A DNA stretch of 64,000 nucleotides from contig NZ_JWIF01000074.1 in NCBI RefSeq assembly GCF_000812685.1, forward strand, positions 241,785-305,784. Direction: 5' to 3'. The translations under genes were made by a program, and so were the position numbers. The notes below the pieces were generated by a model that did no database searches, was not told the origin of the DNA, and was given only the letters and a program-made list of their open reading frames with translations. Position 1 is the stretch's first letter. Every line of letters begins with the position of its first letter. Shown one piece after another: positions 37,046 through 47,114 of this stretch. The DNA is from Halocynthiibacter namhaensis (GTDB lineage: Bacteria; Pseudomonadota; Alphaproteobacteria; Rhodobacterales; Rhodobacteraceae).

Positions 37046-38056
37046 CTAGCGCCCGCGGATCCGTGGATCCAATGCGTCACGCAGGCCGTCACCGATGTAG
37101 TTCACAGAAAGAACCGTCAGTGAGATGGCAAGACCTGGGTAGATCACGCGCTCTGGGTAAGAGACCAAGAAGTCAGTGCTATCAAACAGAAGGCGTCCCC
37201 AAGTCGGGAAATCCGGTGGAAAACCGAGGCCCAAGAAAGATAGGGCCGATTCTGTGATGATCGCGTTGGCGATCCCCAAAGTCGCTGACACCATGATCGG
37301 GGACATCACGTTCGGTAGAACGTGGCGCATGATCAACTTGGAATTGGTGGTGCCGATGGAACGGGCTGCCAGAACGAACTCACGTTCCTTGATGGCAAGT
37401 ACATCGCCACGCACAATCCGCGCCGTGGGCATCCAGCTGGTGATACCAATCGCGGTGACCATCAGAATGAAGGCGCCCATTTCCGGCCCAAAGTTTGAAT
37501 TCAGCGTGTCGCGAAACAGCATGAACATCACAAGGAGCAACGGCAGAAGGGGCAGGGCGAGGAACAAGTCCGTCGTCCGCATCAGCAGGCCATCAAGCTT
37601 TTTGAAGAACCCAGCCAACACGCCGACCAATGTCCCTACGAACAAAGCCAAAAGCATCGCTGTGACGCCAACAGCCAAGGACACTTGCCCCCCTTTGATG
37701 ACCCGTGCGAGGTTGTCACGCCCCAGCTGATCTGTGCCCAAAGGATGTGCCCAATAGACCTTCAATCCGGTTTCGGCTTTCATCGAGATTGGGTCCGCCA
37801 AACATCGTCCGATCATTCCCCAGTCCTGCGAAAAGCAAGAACTGATGGCACGCGCGTTCTTAGCACGAATGTCGATGAAGGTCGCATCGGTTGACCAAAG
37901 CCAAGGCCCCAGAAGGATACCAAAGACGATCAACAGGAAGACGAAAGCCCCAATCATCGCGCCGCGGTGGGTGCGGAACTGTGCCCAGACATCCCACCAC
38001 TGGCTGCGAGACGCGCTTGCGGCGATGTCCTGTTGGGTTACGGTTTTATCAGTCAT
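37046..38056 (-). CDS. Peptide-type ABC transporter permease (OppC/DppC family)
   Basis: A 336-residue permease with a cytoplasmic N-terminus, one helix near residue 35-55 (IGAFVFLLIVFGILLGPWLW), a long periplasmic loop and the BPD_transp_1 core. The EAA-type coupling loop is visible as EFVLAARSIGTTNSKLIMRHVLPN. The C-terminal GDGLRDALDPRIRGR is typical of DppC/OppC. Start at 38056 overlaps the oppB stop by eight bases (ATGACTGA), so the two permeases are coupled. Confidence 0.93.
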   Translation of the reverse strand: MTDKTVTQQDIAASASRSQWWDVWAQFRTHRGAMIGAFVFLLIVFGILLGPWLWSTDATFIDIRAKNARAISSCFSQDWGMIGRCLADPISMKAETGLKVYWAHPLGTDQLGRDNLARVIKGGQVSLAVGVTAMLLALFVGTLVGVLAGFFKKLDGLLMRTTDLFLALPLLPLLLVMFMLFRDTLNSNFGPEMGAFILMVTAIGITSWMPTARIVRGDVLAIKEREFVLAARSIGTTNSKLIMRHVLPNVMSPIMVSATLGIANAIITESALSFLGLGFPPDFPTWGRLLFDSTDFLVSYPERVIYPGLAISLTVLSVNYIGDGLRDALDPRIRGR

Positions 38057-39056
38057 AGCGGATCCTCGGATCAAGCACGCCGTACAGGACATCGGCAATC
38101 AGGTTAAAGAGAATGATCAATACGGCGAAGATCACGGTCAGGGTTTGCACCATCGGAATGTCATTGGCCTGAATGGCGGTGATCAGAAGCTGACCAAGGC
38201 CGTTCACCTTAAACACTTGTTCCGTGATGATAGCGCCTGAAAATACAGTCGGCACACCCAAAGCAATCACGGTCACAACCGGGATCATTGAGTTGCGCAT
38301 CACATGCACCAAGACCACAGCTTTTTCGCCAAGCCCTTTGGCCCGCGCTGTGCGAACGTAATCTTGGTTGAGATTGTCCAGCATGGATGCGCGCATAAAG
38401 CGGCTGATTTGGGCTGCGTTATACAGCGCAAGCACTGACACTGGCAGGACCATTTGTTTGACTTGTTTTACGAAGTTCGCCCAGCTGTCGACCACAAGGG
38501 TGGTATCATAGATTGACGGGAACCAGCCCAGATTGACCGAGAAGATCACAATCAGCAGAACACCCGTAAAGAAGGTCGGTACAGAAAAGCCAACCATCGA
38601 AATGAAGGTACCGATCTGGTCAAACCAGCTGTATTGTTTATAGGCTGAAATAACGCCGATTGGCAGCGCAATCAATGTCCCAACCAAATAGCCAAGCCCA
38701 ACAACCCATAGGGTCTGTGGGATGCGTTGCCAGACGATATCCATCACCGGGGACCGGCTTTGGAATGAGATAATCCGCTGTTGATCCCAGTAGGTGTTCA
38801 AACCGGTGAGCTGCTCGATGGTGTACATCGGCTCAATCCAGAAGAAGGCATAGAACCATTTCACAAAGCGAACAAATGGGTTCTGCCCCAGGCCAAGGGA
38901 TTCACGGATAGCCGCCTTAACTTCAGCAGGGATCGACAACGGCAAACTTGCAGTTGGATCACCTGGCGCCATGGCCAGCAGCATGAAGATGACGAAGGAG
39001 ATGAAGAACAACGTCAAAACGGATATGCCCGATCGACGAATGATAAAATTGAGCAT
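38049..39056 (-). CDS. Peptide-type ABC transporter permease (OppB/DppB family)
   Basis: A 335-residue permease with the family N-terminus (IIRRSGISVLTLFFISFVIF) and the EAA loop DYVRTARAKGLGEKAVVLVHVMRN. The C-terminal LIADVLYGVLDPRIRYD is DppB-like. It lies 100 bases after the binding-protein gene, separated from it by a strong hairpin, and is coupled to oppC. Confidence 0.94.
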   Translation of the reverse strand: MLNFIIRRSGISVLTLFFISFVIFMLLAMAPGDPTASLPLSIPAEVKAAIRESLGLGQNPFVRFVKWFYAFFWIEPMYTIEQLTGLNTYWDQQRIISFQSRSPVMDIVWQRIPQTLWVVGLGYLVGTLIALPIGVISAYKQYSWFDQIGTFISMVGFSVPTFFTGVLLIVIFSVNLGWFPSIYDTTLVVDSWANFVKQVKQMVLPVSVLALYNAAQISRFMRASMLDNLNQDYVRTARAKGLGEKAVVLVHVMRNSMIPVVTVIALGVPTVFSGAIITEQVFKVNGLGQLLITAIQANDIPMVQTLTVIFAVLIILFNLIADVLYGVLDPRIRYD

Positions 39057-39087
39057 TGAGGTGCCTCAGGATGCGCGTTCCGGGTAA

Positions 39088-39117
39088 GACTTGCCCCGCG
39101 AAAGGGCGGGGCAAGTC
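39088..39117. promoter_or_regulatory. 12-bp intercistronic hairpin between binding protein and oppB
   Basis: GACTTGCCCCGC pairs perfectly with GCGGGGCAAGTC around a six-base loop. No T-run follows. In many binding-protein operons such a stem protects the 3' end of the upstream mRNA so that the periplasmic protein is made in excess over the permeases; that role is inferred here. Confidence 0.6.
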
Positions 39118-39156
39118 CGTTCTATGTGTCAGGCAGCGTGGCTACCTGTAACGGGA

Positions 39157-40857
39157 TTAGCCGTCAACACGATGCCAATCAGCAACATTCCAAAGTTCGC
39201 TATCCCATGTGTTCAGGATAACGCCACCAAGGGTGTTTGCATGTGCAGATACACGACCACGGTCCACAAGTGGGATGATCACATATTCTTGCATCAGCAT
39301 GTCGTTCATGGCTTTTGCCAGACGTGCACGCTCATTCAGATCACCAGTTGTCGCCATTTCAGCAACCAAGGCGTCATATTCATCGGAACAGAAGCGCGGC
39401 ATGTTGTTGCCCTGCCATTGTGTTTCAGGGCGTGGTGCCTGCTCACAAGCCCAGTTCGCCATGTATGACTCAGGGTCTGTACCGTCAAAGTTGTTCGCGT
39501 ACATTTCAACGTCAGCAAAGAACTTCTGGAAGGTGTCGTTGGACGCTGGATCGCCGCCGAAGAACACAGATGCGTCGATGTTGCGCAACTCGGTTTCAAC
39601 ACCGATTTCTGCCCACCACTGTTTGATCAGCGCTTGGAAATCCTGGCGCACAGCGTTTGTGGATGTTTGGTACAGCATGGACAGACGAACGCCGTCTTTT
39701 GCACGAACACCGTCAGAACCCATGGCCCAGCCAGCGCCGTCCAGAAGTGCGTTTGCCGCTGCGATGTCTTGTACAAGGCATGCGTCATTTGCAGAGGACT
39801 TGTAGATCGCAGGTGCTGGCAGAACGTTACAAGTCGGGCGACCTGCGGTGCCATAGCCGATTTCAACCAGAAGGTCGCGATCGATTGCCATGGACAGTGC
39901 TTTACGCACGTTGATGTCTGACAGGAATGGGTGCGCATTATCAGCAGTACCACGACGATCGCCAAGATCAGCAGAAACGTCAGTTTGGTTGACCATGATA
40001 CGCTCAACAAGGGTACCGAAGGAAGATACAACAGTACCTTTGCCTGCGGACGCCATTTCAGCAAGCACGTCTGGTGCAAGTTGCAGGTTCCAAGCGTAGT
40101 CGAATTCGCCGGTTGCCAGAACTGCACGACCAGCGTCAGTTGCGGATCCGCCACCTTTCAAGGTCGCTGTTGCGAATGCTGGTTTAGATGCATCGCGGTA
40201 GTTCGGGTTCGCAGCCAAAGACACAACGTCATTGGAACGGAAGTCAGTTACGGTGAACGGACCAGTACCCTGTGGTTTGAAGTTCGCATCTGTACACTCA
40301 GGTGCTTTTGCACCGAGACAGTCTGCAAATTGTGCTGCCTGGATGATTGGCGCTTGTGCACCAACAAATGGGCCGTATGGGAAAGGCTTGGACACACCAA
40401 AGTGTACAGTCACGGTGCGATCATCAACGATTTCAACATCGGTCACATCGTTGTATTTCTCAGTCTGAGCACATCCGCCGCCTTCAGCAGTACAATACTG
40501 CCAAGAAAAACGTACATCCGCAGAGGTCACAGCAGAACCGTCAGCCCAAAGAAGGCCTTCTTTTAGGGTCCATGTGATGGATGTCAGGTCTTCAGACACG
40601 CCGCCGTTTGCAACTGTTGGAACGGATTCCGCAAGCCAAGCAACCATGGTGCCTTCTTCGTTGTAACGTGCGAGTGGCTCAATCACGAGGCTGGCTGCCT
40701 CAAGTTCTTTCGTGCCACCGGATAGATATGGGTTCATGCCAGATGGGGCTTGCCAATAGATGATATTGACGTGACCGTCTGCGCCACGTTCCGCCATGGC
40801 AGCCGGGGCCATTGCAAAAGCAGCTGCAGCACCCAGAAGGGTTGCTTTGAAGTTCAT
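39157..40857 (-). CDS. Periplasmic substrate-binding protein of a peptide-type ABC transporter (SBP_bac_5)
   Basis: A 566-residue binding protein. A Sec signal peptide occupies the first 22 residues (AAAAFAMAPAAMA before ERGADG). The mature part follows the DppA/OppA order, with the Family 5 landmark FKPQGTGPFTVTDF and a C-terminal LMQEYVIIPLVDRGRV. The two Cys pairs around 370-400 may form disulfides. GGAGAG before the ATG supports the start. Substrates of this class include di- and oligopeptides, opines and nickel chelates; the hydrolase genes across the divergent promoter favour acylated amino acids or peptides. Confidence 0.93.
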   Translation of the reverse strand: MNFKATLLGAAAAFAMAPAAMAERGADGHVNIIYWQAPSGMNPYLSGGTKELEAASLVIEPLARYNEEGTMVAWLAESVPTVANGGVSEDLTSITWTLKEGLLWADGSAVTSADVRFSWQYCTAEGGGCAQTEKYNDVTDVEIVDDRTVTVHFGVSKPFPYGPFVGAQAPIIQAAQFADCLGAKAPECTDANFKPQGTGPFTVTDFRSNDVVSLAANPNYRDASKPAFATATLKGGGSATDAGRAVLATGEFDYAWNLQLAPDVLAEMASAGKGTVVSSFGTLVERIMVNQTDVSADLGDRRGTADNAHPFLSDINVRKALSMAIDRDLLVEIGYGTAGRPTCNVLPAPAIYKSSANDACLVQDIAAANALLDGAGWAMGSDGVRAKDGVRLSMLYQTSTNAVRQDFQALIKQWWAEIGVETELRNIDASVFFGGDPASNDTFQKFFADVEMYANNFDGTDPESYMANWACEQAPRPETQWQGNNMPRFCSDEYDALVAEMATTGDLNERARLAKAMNDMLMQEYVIIPLVDRGRVSAHANTLGGVILNTWDSELWNVADWHRVDG

Positions 40858-41019
40858 GTTTCTCTCCTTGTTGGTGATCCCGATCAAAGTGAACGGAACC
40901 GAAGTAGGTTTTGACGATGGTTTTTCTTTTCTCATTGGCCTTATGCGGGCCTGAAAAACTCTTCGACAAGTGATGTTAGTTCAGACAATCCGTAAGAGAA
41001 AAGCAAGTCGCTTACCCAA

Positions 41020-41036
41020 ATTAAAAGAATTTTAAT
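41020..41036. promoter_or_regulatory. AT-rich palindrome in the divergent transporter promoter region
   Basis: ATTAAAA and TTTTAAT are perfect 7-bp arms around GAA. The 456-bp gap 40858-41313 separates the binding-protein unit from the oppDF unit and holds no gene, only this palindrome, the GACATGT repeat pair and a TTGACA-like -35 near 41239. Confidence 0.4.
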
Positions 41037-41085
41037 GAATTGACGCTGTGAAACGTAATTTTTTAACGCGTCGAGACGATTCTTG

Positions 41086-41115
41086 GACATGTTCGAAAAT
41101 CGCAGCTGACATGTC
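41086..41115. promoter_or_regulatory. Repeated GACATGTC sites between divergent transporter units
   Basis: GACATGTT at 41086-41093 and the perfect palindrome GACATGTC at 41108-41115 lie 22 bp apart, about two helical turns, so a dimer of dimers could bind one DNA face. Placed where one regulator could coordinate both halves of the split transporter. Confidence 0.45.
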
Positions 41116-41313
41116 TAGATACCGCTGAGGTCCCGCCAATCGGCCCATCCCCATGGAATCGATTCTGTTTGCGATGTTCTTTGCCTTTATTCACTGTTTA
41201 TAAATCTTTCGTGATTTTCTGTGTTTCGCGTTAGTTGTTTGACAGGGCTGCAATCCGGTGCGTAGCTTGCACGGGAAAACAGCAAAAATAACAAAATCCG
41301 GGGGGAATATTTC

Positions 41314-43134
41314 ATGTTGGACAAGCCACTTGTTGATATTCAAAATCTACGCGTTGAGTTCGAAACCTCAAGCGGGCTTGTTGTCGGCGTGGAGGACGTG
41401 TCCTTTCATGTGAAACCCGGCGAAACCCTTTGTATCGTAGGTGAATCAGGTTCGGGTAAGTCCGTTTCCTCTTTGTCGATGATGCGGCTTGTGGAATTTG
41501 GCGGCGGTGAAATTGCCGGCGGCTCGCTTAAGTTTGATCGCGGCGAAAAAGGTGTGGTCGACATTGAAAATGCCGATTCTGCTTTGATGCGCGAAATTCG
41601 CGGCAATGAAATCGCGATGATCTTCCAGGAACCCATGACGGCCCTGAATCCGGTGTTCACGGTTGGCCGCCAGCTGACCGAAGGGCTGAAAGTTCACAAA
41701 GGCATGAACAAGGCGCAAGCCAAGGAACGTGCGATTGAACTTTTGAAGCAGGTGCGCATCCCGGAACCTGAACGCCGTTTCGATCAATACCCGCATGAGT
41801 TATCAGGTGGCATGCGCCAGCGCGTGGTGATTGCGATCGCCATGGCTTGCGAACCCAAAGTTCTGATCGCCGATGAACCGACCACCGCACTTGATGTGAC
41901 GATCCAGGCTGAAATCCTTGCATTGATTGACCGTTTGAAACGCGAAAATGACATGGCCGTGATCTTTATCACCCATGACATGGCCGTGGTGGCGCAGATG
42001 GCGGATCGCGTGCTTGTGATGTTCCGCGGCAATATGGTCGAAGAGGGGACCGTCGAAGAAGTCTTTGAAAACCCCAAAGAAGATTACACCAAAGCCCTGC
42101 TGGCCGCCGTGCCGCGCCTTGGTGAAATGAAGGGCAAATCCAACCCCGAACCCATGCGCCTGATTGGCCAGCCTGAACCAAAAGCACTTGATGCACCCGT
42201 GGTTGATCCCAAACCGCTGCTTGAGGTCAAAAACCTGATCACGCGGTTCCCGGTGAAAAAGGGCGTCATCCAAAAAGTCGTGGCCAATGTGCATGCGGTG
42301 GAAGACGTGAGCTTTACCATCAATGCCGGGCAAACTGTGTCGCTTGTGGGGGAATCTGGCTGCGGTAAATCCACGGTGGGGCGGTCGATCCTGCGTTTGG
42401 TTGAACCGACCTCTGGTCAGGTCTCCATGGAAGGCAAGGATATTCTTTCCCTGTCGCCCGAAGAAATGCGTATGGAACGTCGCGATATGCAGATGATCTT
42501 CCAGGATCCATTTGCCTCGCTCAACCCGCAGGTGCGTCTGTTTGATCAGGTGGCCGAGCCTCTGCGCAATTATAACATCTGTTCCGGTTCGGAACTGGAA
42601 GATCGTGTTGCCAACCTGTTTGACCGGGTGAAACTGCCACGCACGTTTATGCGTCGGTATCCGCATGAGATGTCCGGTGGCCAGCGTCAGCGTGTGGCGA
42701 TTGCGCGTGCTTTGGCTTTGAACCCGAAACTGATCATCGCGGATGAAGCCGTGTCAGCATTGGACGTGTCCGTGCAGGCCGAAGTTCTGAACTTGATGAT
42801 GGAATTGCAGGCCGAGCTTGGCCTCGCTTTCTTGTTTATCAGCCACGATATGGCCGTTGTCGAACGCGTCAGCCATATCACAGCTGTGATGTATCTGGGT
42901 CGGATCGTTGAGATCGGCCCACGCGCGCAGGTGTTTGAAAACCCACAACACGCTTACACCAAATCGCTAATGTCTGCGGTGCCTGTCGCTGATCCACGCA
43001 GGAAAATGATCGGTAAGGAATTGAACTTTAAACCAATTCCGTCGCCAATCTTCCCGGTAAGCCACACCGCAGGCCCTTCAGAATACGAAGAAATCGGCCC
43101 GGAACACTTCATCCTGAAGGGTGACTGGTACTGA
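41314..43134 (+). CDS. Fused OppD-OppF ABC transporter ATPase
   Basis: A 606-residue protein with two complete nucleotide-binding domains. Walker A: GESGSGKS (43-50) and GESGCGKS (346-353). Signature LSGGMRQR and MSGGQRQR; Walker B segments [13 protein letters not shown] and [13 protein letters not shown]. Each half ends in an oligopeptide-transporter C-terminal extension. The second half has an EAVSALD variant, common in this family. It supplies both ATPases for the permeases encoded on the other strand. A G-rich ribosome-binding site precedes the ATG, and a terminator follows. Confidence 0.95.
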   Translation: MLDKPLVDIQNLRVEFETSSGLVVGVEDVSFHVKPGETLCIVGESGSGKSVSSLSMMRLVEFGGGEIAGGSLKFDRGEKGVVDIENADSALMREIRGNEIAMIFQEPMTALNPVFTVGRQLTEGLKVHKGMNKAQAKERAIELLKQVRIPEPERRFDQYPHELSGGMRQRVVIAIAMACEPKVLIADEPTTALDVTIQAEILALIDRLKRENDMAVIFITHDMAVVAQMADRVLVMFRGNMVEEGTVEEVFENPKEDYTKALLAAVPRLGEMKGKSNPEPMRLIGQPEPKALDAPVVDPKPLLEVKNLITRFPVKKGVIQKVVANVHAVEDVSFTINAGQTVSLVGESGCGKSTVGRSILRLVEPTSGQVSMEGKDILSLSPEEMRMERRDMQMIFQDPFASLNPQVRLFDQVAEPLRNYNICSGSELEDRVANLFDRVKLPRTFMRRYPHEMSGGQRQRVAIARALALNPKLIIADEAVSALDVSVQAEVLNLMMELQAELGLAFLFISHDMAVVERVSHITAVMYLGRIVEIGPRAQVFENPQHAYTKSLMSAVPVADPRRKMIGKELNFKPIPSPIFPVSHTAGPSEYEEIGPEHFILKGDWY

Positions 43135-43140
43135 TCTTTC

Positions 43141-43179
43141 TTCGCCCTGTGCTGTGTCATCAGCGCAGGGCGAATTTTA
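43141..43179 (+). terminator. Intrinsic terminator after oppDF
   Basis: TTCGCCCTG pairs with CAGGGCGAA (9-bp stem, 15-base loop), followed by TTTTAT. It separates oppDF from the downstream hydrolase genes, which then need read-through or their own promoter in the 175 bases before 43354. Confidence 0.8.
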
Positions 43180-43353
43180 TTTGGCCCTTCGGGAATACGT
43201 TATTTCCACGGTATGGGCTTCGCTTGATCGATCTTGTACGAATGACTTGAAACCCTGTCTTTCCCTGGATGTTTCGTAATATCTAGGGATGCGATCTGAC
43301 GGGGGGCAAGAAAGACGTGCAATGACTTATTATGAAAAGAAGATGGACCTTCG

Positions 43354-44532
43354 ATGAGTATGAACCTCTCTGCCCTTGAGATCATGACAAAACTGATCTC
43401 TTTCCCGACCGTCAGCCGCGACAGCAACCTTGATCTGATCGACTGGGTGGAAAGCTATCTTGCATCCCACGGCATTGCATCTACCCGCGTGCCAAACCCC
43501 GAGGGCAATAAATCCGCGATCTATGCGTCGGTTGGCCCAGATGCGCCTGGCGGTGTTGTTCTGTCTGGTCACACAGATGTTGTGCCGGTGGATGGGCAGG
43601 ATTGGTCAAGCGATCCTTGGACTGTGACGGAACGCGACGGGCGGTATTACGGTCGTGGCACCTGTGACATGAAGGGCTTTGATGCAATCGCGCTTTGGGC
43701 CATGGCGCAGGCGGCGAAATTGCATGCAGATGGCAAGTTGAAGAAACCTCTCCAGGTGGCCCTGTCGTATGACGAGGAAATCGGTTGCACCGGTGCCCCG
43801 CCGATGATTGCGCATATGGTTGCAAACACGGATATTCCGCGCGCAGAAGCTGCGATTATTGGTGAACCTTCCACCATGCAAGCGGTCACCGGCCATAAGG
43901 GCGGTTTCGGCTGGGATGTGCATGTGAAGGGCTTTGAAGTGCACTCATCCCTGATGCACACGGGCGTTTCTGCCATCCTGGAAAGCGCAAAGATCCTGAC
44001 CTGGATCAACGAGACCAACGCAGAACTGGCCGCAAAAACCCCAAGCGCTATTGCAGGCATGTTTAATCCCCCGTTCACCACCGTGCATTCCGGCACGATT
44101 GAGGGCGGCACAGCGGGCAATATCACAGCAGGGGATTGCCGGTTTGACCTTGATTTTCGTATTGTTGCGGACGAAGACCGCGCCCAGTGGGAAGCCCGTC
44201 TTCTGCCGTTTGTCGCCGACTTGGATGCGGAACTAAAAGCCCGTCACCCCGACGCCGGTGTGATCATGGTTGAGGATTTCTCTCTGCCGCCTTTGCGCCC
44301 GGAAAAAGATGGTGCGGCGGAAACTCTTGTGCGCGCGATCACCGGTGACAACGCCAGCCATGTTGTGTCTTACGGCACTGAGGCCGGGCAATTCCAAGAA
44401 GGTGGGTATTCCGCCGTGGTCTGTGGCCCCGGTGACATTGCGCAAGCGCATCAACCGGATGAATTTATTGAGATTTCTGAGTTTAACGCCGGTGTTGGCT
44501 TTATGGATAAGCTTCTGGTTCGCCTGCAATGA
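43354..44532 (+). CDS. M20 deacylase, acetylornithine deacetylase (ArgE) type
   Basis: A 392-residue zinc hydrolase. Metal and catalytic residues: His73 and Asp75 (SGHTDVVPVDG), Asp105 (GTCDMKGFDA), the Glu141-Glu142 pair (SYDEEIGCTGA). The SSLMHTGVSAI dimerisation segment and the GTEAGQFQEGG block are ArgE-like. In this location, between a peptide importer and an amino-acid oxidase, catabolic deacylation of N-acyl amino acids is more likely than arginine synthesis. The stop overlaps the next ATG by four bases. Confidence 0.9.
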   Translation: MSMNLSALEIMTKLISFPTVSRDSNLDLIDWVESYLASHGIASTRVPNPEGNKSAIYASVGPDAPGGVVLSGHTDVVPVDGQDWSSDPWTVTERDGRYYGRGTCDMKGFDAIALWAMAQAAKLHADGKLKKPLQVALSYDEEIGCTGAPPMIAHMVANTDIPRAEAAIIGEPSTMQAVTGHKGGFGWDVHVKGFEVHSSLMHTGVSAILESAKILTWINETNAELAAKTPSAIAGMFNPPFTTVHSGTIEGGTAGNITAGDCRFDLDFRIVADEDRAQWEARLLPFVADLDAELKARHPDAGVIMVEDFSLPPLRPEKDGAAETLVRAITGDNASHVVSYGTEAGQFQEGGYSAVVCGPGDIAQAHQPDEFIEISEFNAGVGFMDKLLVRLQ

Positions 44533-45872
44533 CAAAACCCTTCCGCCTGCCTGACCCCGCGCCATATCGCGGGGCGCTGCCGGATGCTGTTGATCTGGCC
44601 ATTATCGGCGGCGGGATCATCGGCATCACCACAGCGCTTTATGCAGCGCGGGCGGGCTTGTCGGTTGTGGTGCTGGAAAAGGGCCGTGTTGCAGCGGAAC
44701 AATCCAGCCGCAATTGGGGCTGGATCCGCATGCAGGGGCGGGATTTTGATGAGATCCCCATCATGCAGGAGGCACAGCAGCTTTGGCAGGATCTTGACAC
44801 GGACAGCAATGGCGCAATGGGCCTGCGGTCCTGCGGTGTCACCTATCTGGCGCGTGATGCGGCGAAGATGGATCTGTATCGCGACTGGTTGGAAAAGGCG
44901 AAACCTTACGGCGTCAGCAGCCAAATCCTTGACCGCGCACAAATTGATCAGATGCTGGGGACCCCAAAAGGGGACTGGATTGGCGGGTTGAATACCCCCA
45001 CCGACATGAAGGCCGAACCTGATGTTGCCGTGCCATTGATGGGGGATCTGGCACGCGATGCCGGGGCGCAGATCATTGAGGGCTGTGCCGTGCGTGGTCT
45101 CGATATGGTCGCAGGCAAAGTCGCGGGTGTTGTAACCGAAGCCGGAAAAATCGCTTGTGATCAAGTGGTTCTGGCCGGTGGTGCTTGGTCACCCTTGTTC
45201 CTGCGGCAACATGGTATTTCGATCCCGCAAACATCCGTGCGCAACACGGCTTGCGCGACGTCGCCGGTTTCTGGCCCGGAAATGACCTGCGCCGTGGACC
45301 CTGATTTCGCCATGCGCCCGCGTGAAGATGGGGGCTTTACGCTTGCGCCGTCCACCGACACGGATGTCTATATTGGGCCCGATGTGATCCGCCTGATGCG
45401 CTGGTATCTGCCCTTTGTGTTCAGTGGTGGATTTAAAGTAAGCCTGCGTCCGCCCGCGCCAAAGCATTTCCCCGATGCGCTGTTCACCGCGCGGCGCTGG
45501 AATGACGCCAATGAAACACCGTTTGAACGCATGCGCATCCTGTCGCCCAAACCGGACATGAAAAAAGTTGCGGCCACGGTGAAGGCGTTCAATCGCGCTT
45601 GGCCCGATACCGCTGAGGCAACGGTCGCAGATGCTTGGGCCGGGATGATTGATGTGCTGCCTGATGTTGTGCCCGTGGTCGATCGCGTGGAAAAACTGCC
45701 CGGCCTGACTGTGGCGACGGGCATGTGTGGCCATGGGTTTGGCATCGGTCCGGCCTTTGGTCGTATCCTTGCTGATATGGTGCAGGGGCGCGATGTGGGT
45801 TACGATATGACGCGTTTTCGTCTGTCGCGTTTTTCTGATGGCTCGCCCATGGTGCCTGGCCCAAATGTTTAG
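44529..45872 (+). CDS. FAD-dependent oxidoreductase, DAO/DadA family
   Basis: A 447-residue flavoprotein with an N-terminal dinucleotide fold (LAIIGGGIIGITTA, GGGIIG at 27-32), an arginine-rich RNWGWIRMQGRD segment, and the C-terminal MCGHGFGIGPAFGRILADMV FAD-contact block. The family oxidises D-amino acids, N-methyl or other secondary amines. Coupled to the ArgE-like gene by ATGA overlap and followed 23 bases later by M20D genes, so it may oxidise the amine released by the deacylases. Confidence 0.9.
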   Translation: MTKPFRLPDPAPYRGALPDAVDLAIIGGGIIGITTALYAARAGLSVVVLEKGRVAAEQSSRNWGWIRMQGRDFDEIPIMQEAQQLWQDLDTDSNGAMGLRSCGVTYLARDAAKMDLYRDWLEKAKPYGVSSQILDRAQIDQMLGTPKGDWIGGLNTPTDMKAEPDVAVPLMGDLARDAGAQIIEGCAVRGLDMVAGKVAGVVTEAGKIACDQVVLAGGAWSPLFLRQHGISIPQTSVRNTACATSPVSGPEMTCAVDPDFAMRPREDGGFTLAPSTDTDVYIGPDVIRLMRWYLPFVFSGGFKVSLRPPAPKHFPDALFTARRWNDANETPFERMRILSPKPDMKKVAATVKAFNRAWPDTAEATVADAWAGMIDVLPDVVPVVDRVEKLPGLTVATGMCGHGFGIGPAFGRILADMVQGRDVGYDMTRFRLSRFSDGSPMVPGPNV

Positions 45873-45895
45873 CCGAATGTATGAAGGAGGCAATG

Positions 45896-47062
45896 ATGCC
45901 CGTTAAGAACCGTTTCGCTGAAATGCACAATGAAATCACTGGTTGGCGTCGCCACCTTCACGCCCATCCCGAACTTATGTATGACGTGCATGAAACAGCC
46001 GCGTTTGTGGTGGAACGTTTGACCGAATTCGGCGTCGATGAGATCACGCCGGGCATCGGTAAAACCGGTGTCGTCGCGCTGATCAAAGGCAAAACCGACA
46101 CCAAAGGCCGCGTCATTGGCATGCGCGCTGATATGGATGCTCTGCCGATTGAGGAAGCCACCGGGGTTGAATATGCCTCCACCGTGCCGGGGAAAATGCA
46201 CGCTTGTGGCCATGACGGGCATACGGCGATGTTGCTGGGCGCTGCGAAGTACCTAGCGGAAACCCGTAATTTTGATGGCACTGTCGCCTTGATTTTCCAA
46301 CCGGCGGAAGAAGGCGGGGCAGGCGGACTTGCCATGTGCCAAGACGGCATGATGGACCGCTGGAACATCCAGGAAGTTTACGGGCTGCACAACTCACCGG
46401 GCATTCCGGTGGGCGAATTTGCGATCTGCCCCGGCGCGCTTTTGGCGTCTTCTGATGAATTCAAAATCACCGTGACCGGCAAAGGTGGCCATGCGGCGGA
46501 ACCTGCATTGGCGATTGATACAACCCTTGTGGCGGCGCAAATTGTTGTGTCTTTACAGACGATTGTCGCACGCAATGTTGATCCGCTGAAACGCGTTGTT
46601 CTGACCGTCGGCACGTTTAACACCGACAGCGCCGCCAGCAACGTCATCGCCCATGAGGTGGTGATGGAAGGCACGTTGCGCACGCTGGACAGCGAATATC
46701 GCTCGATCTGCGAAGACCGTATTAAACGCGTGGCCACGGACACGGCCTCGGCCTTTGGGGCTGTGGCTGAGGTGGAATGGACACCCGGCTATCCCGTGAC
46801 ATTAAACACTGACGCCGAAACCGCATTTGCCGCCGATGCCGCCAGGGCCGTTTCTGCACAGGTGAATGACAACACCGATCCTATTATGCCCTCTGAGGAC
46901 TTCTCCTATATGTTAGAAGAACGCCCGGGAGCGTATATTTTCCTGGGCAATGGTGACACGCAGATGTGCCATCACCCAGAATATAATTTCGACGACGAAG
47001 CGATCCCCTTTGGCAGCGCCTGGTTTGTCGAACTTGCCGAACGAAGAATGCCCCTGAGCTGA
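45896..47062 (+). CDS. M20D amidohydrolase (hippurate / IAA-amino-acid hydrolase type), copy 1
   Basis: A 388-residue metallo-amidohydrolase with the M20D landmarks GWRRHLHAHPE, MRADMDALPI, the metal site MHACGHDGHTAMLLG (Cys104, His106), QPAEEGGAGG and GNGDTQMCHHPEYNFDD. The family cleaves N-acyl or N-aryl-acyl amino acids such as hippurate or indoleacetyl-amino acids. AAGGAGG five bases before the second ATG fixes the start at 45896. About 50 bp later a close paralogue follows, showing local gene duplication. Confidence 0.92.
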   Translation: MPVKNRFAEMHNEITGWRRHLHAHPELMYDVHETAAFVVERLTEFGVDEITPGIGKTGVVALIKGKTDTKGRVIGMRADMDALPIEEATGVEYASTVPGKMHACGHDGHTAMLLGAAKYLAETRNFDGTVALIFQPAEEGGAGGLAMCQDGMMDRWNIQEVYGLHNSPGIPVGEFAICPGALLASSDEFKITVTGKGGHAAEPALAIDTTLVAAQIVVSLQTIVARNVDPLKRVVLTVGTFNTDSAASNVIAHEVVMEGTLRTLDSEYRSICEDRIKRVATDTASAFGAVAEVEWTPGYPVTLNTDAETAFAADAARAVSAQVNDNTDPIMPSEDFSYMLEERPGAYIFLGNGDTQMCHHPEYNFDDEAIPFGSAWFVELAERRMPLS

Positions 47063-47072
47063 CTAAAACATC

Positions 47073-47094
47073 GGGTCAGGATATGCGCTGACCC
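47073..47094. other. Hairpin between the tandem amidohydrolase genes
   Basis: GGGTCAG and CTGACCC form a 7-bp stem with an eight-base loop in the 52-bp spacer. TTA follows rather than a T-run, so it is more likely an mRNA-stability or partial-termination stem. Confidence 0.4.
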
Positions 47095-47114
47095 TTAAAC
47101 CTAAGGATAATAAA

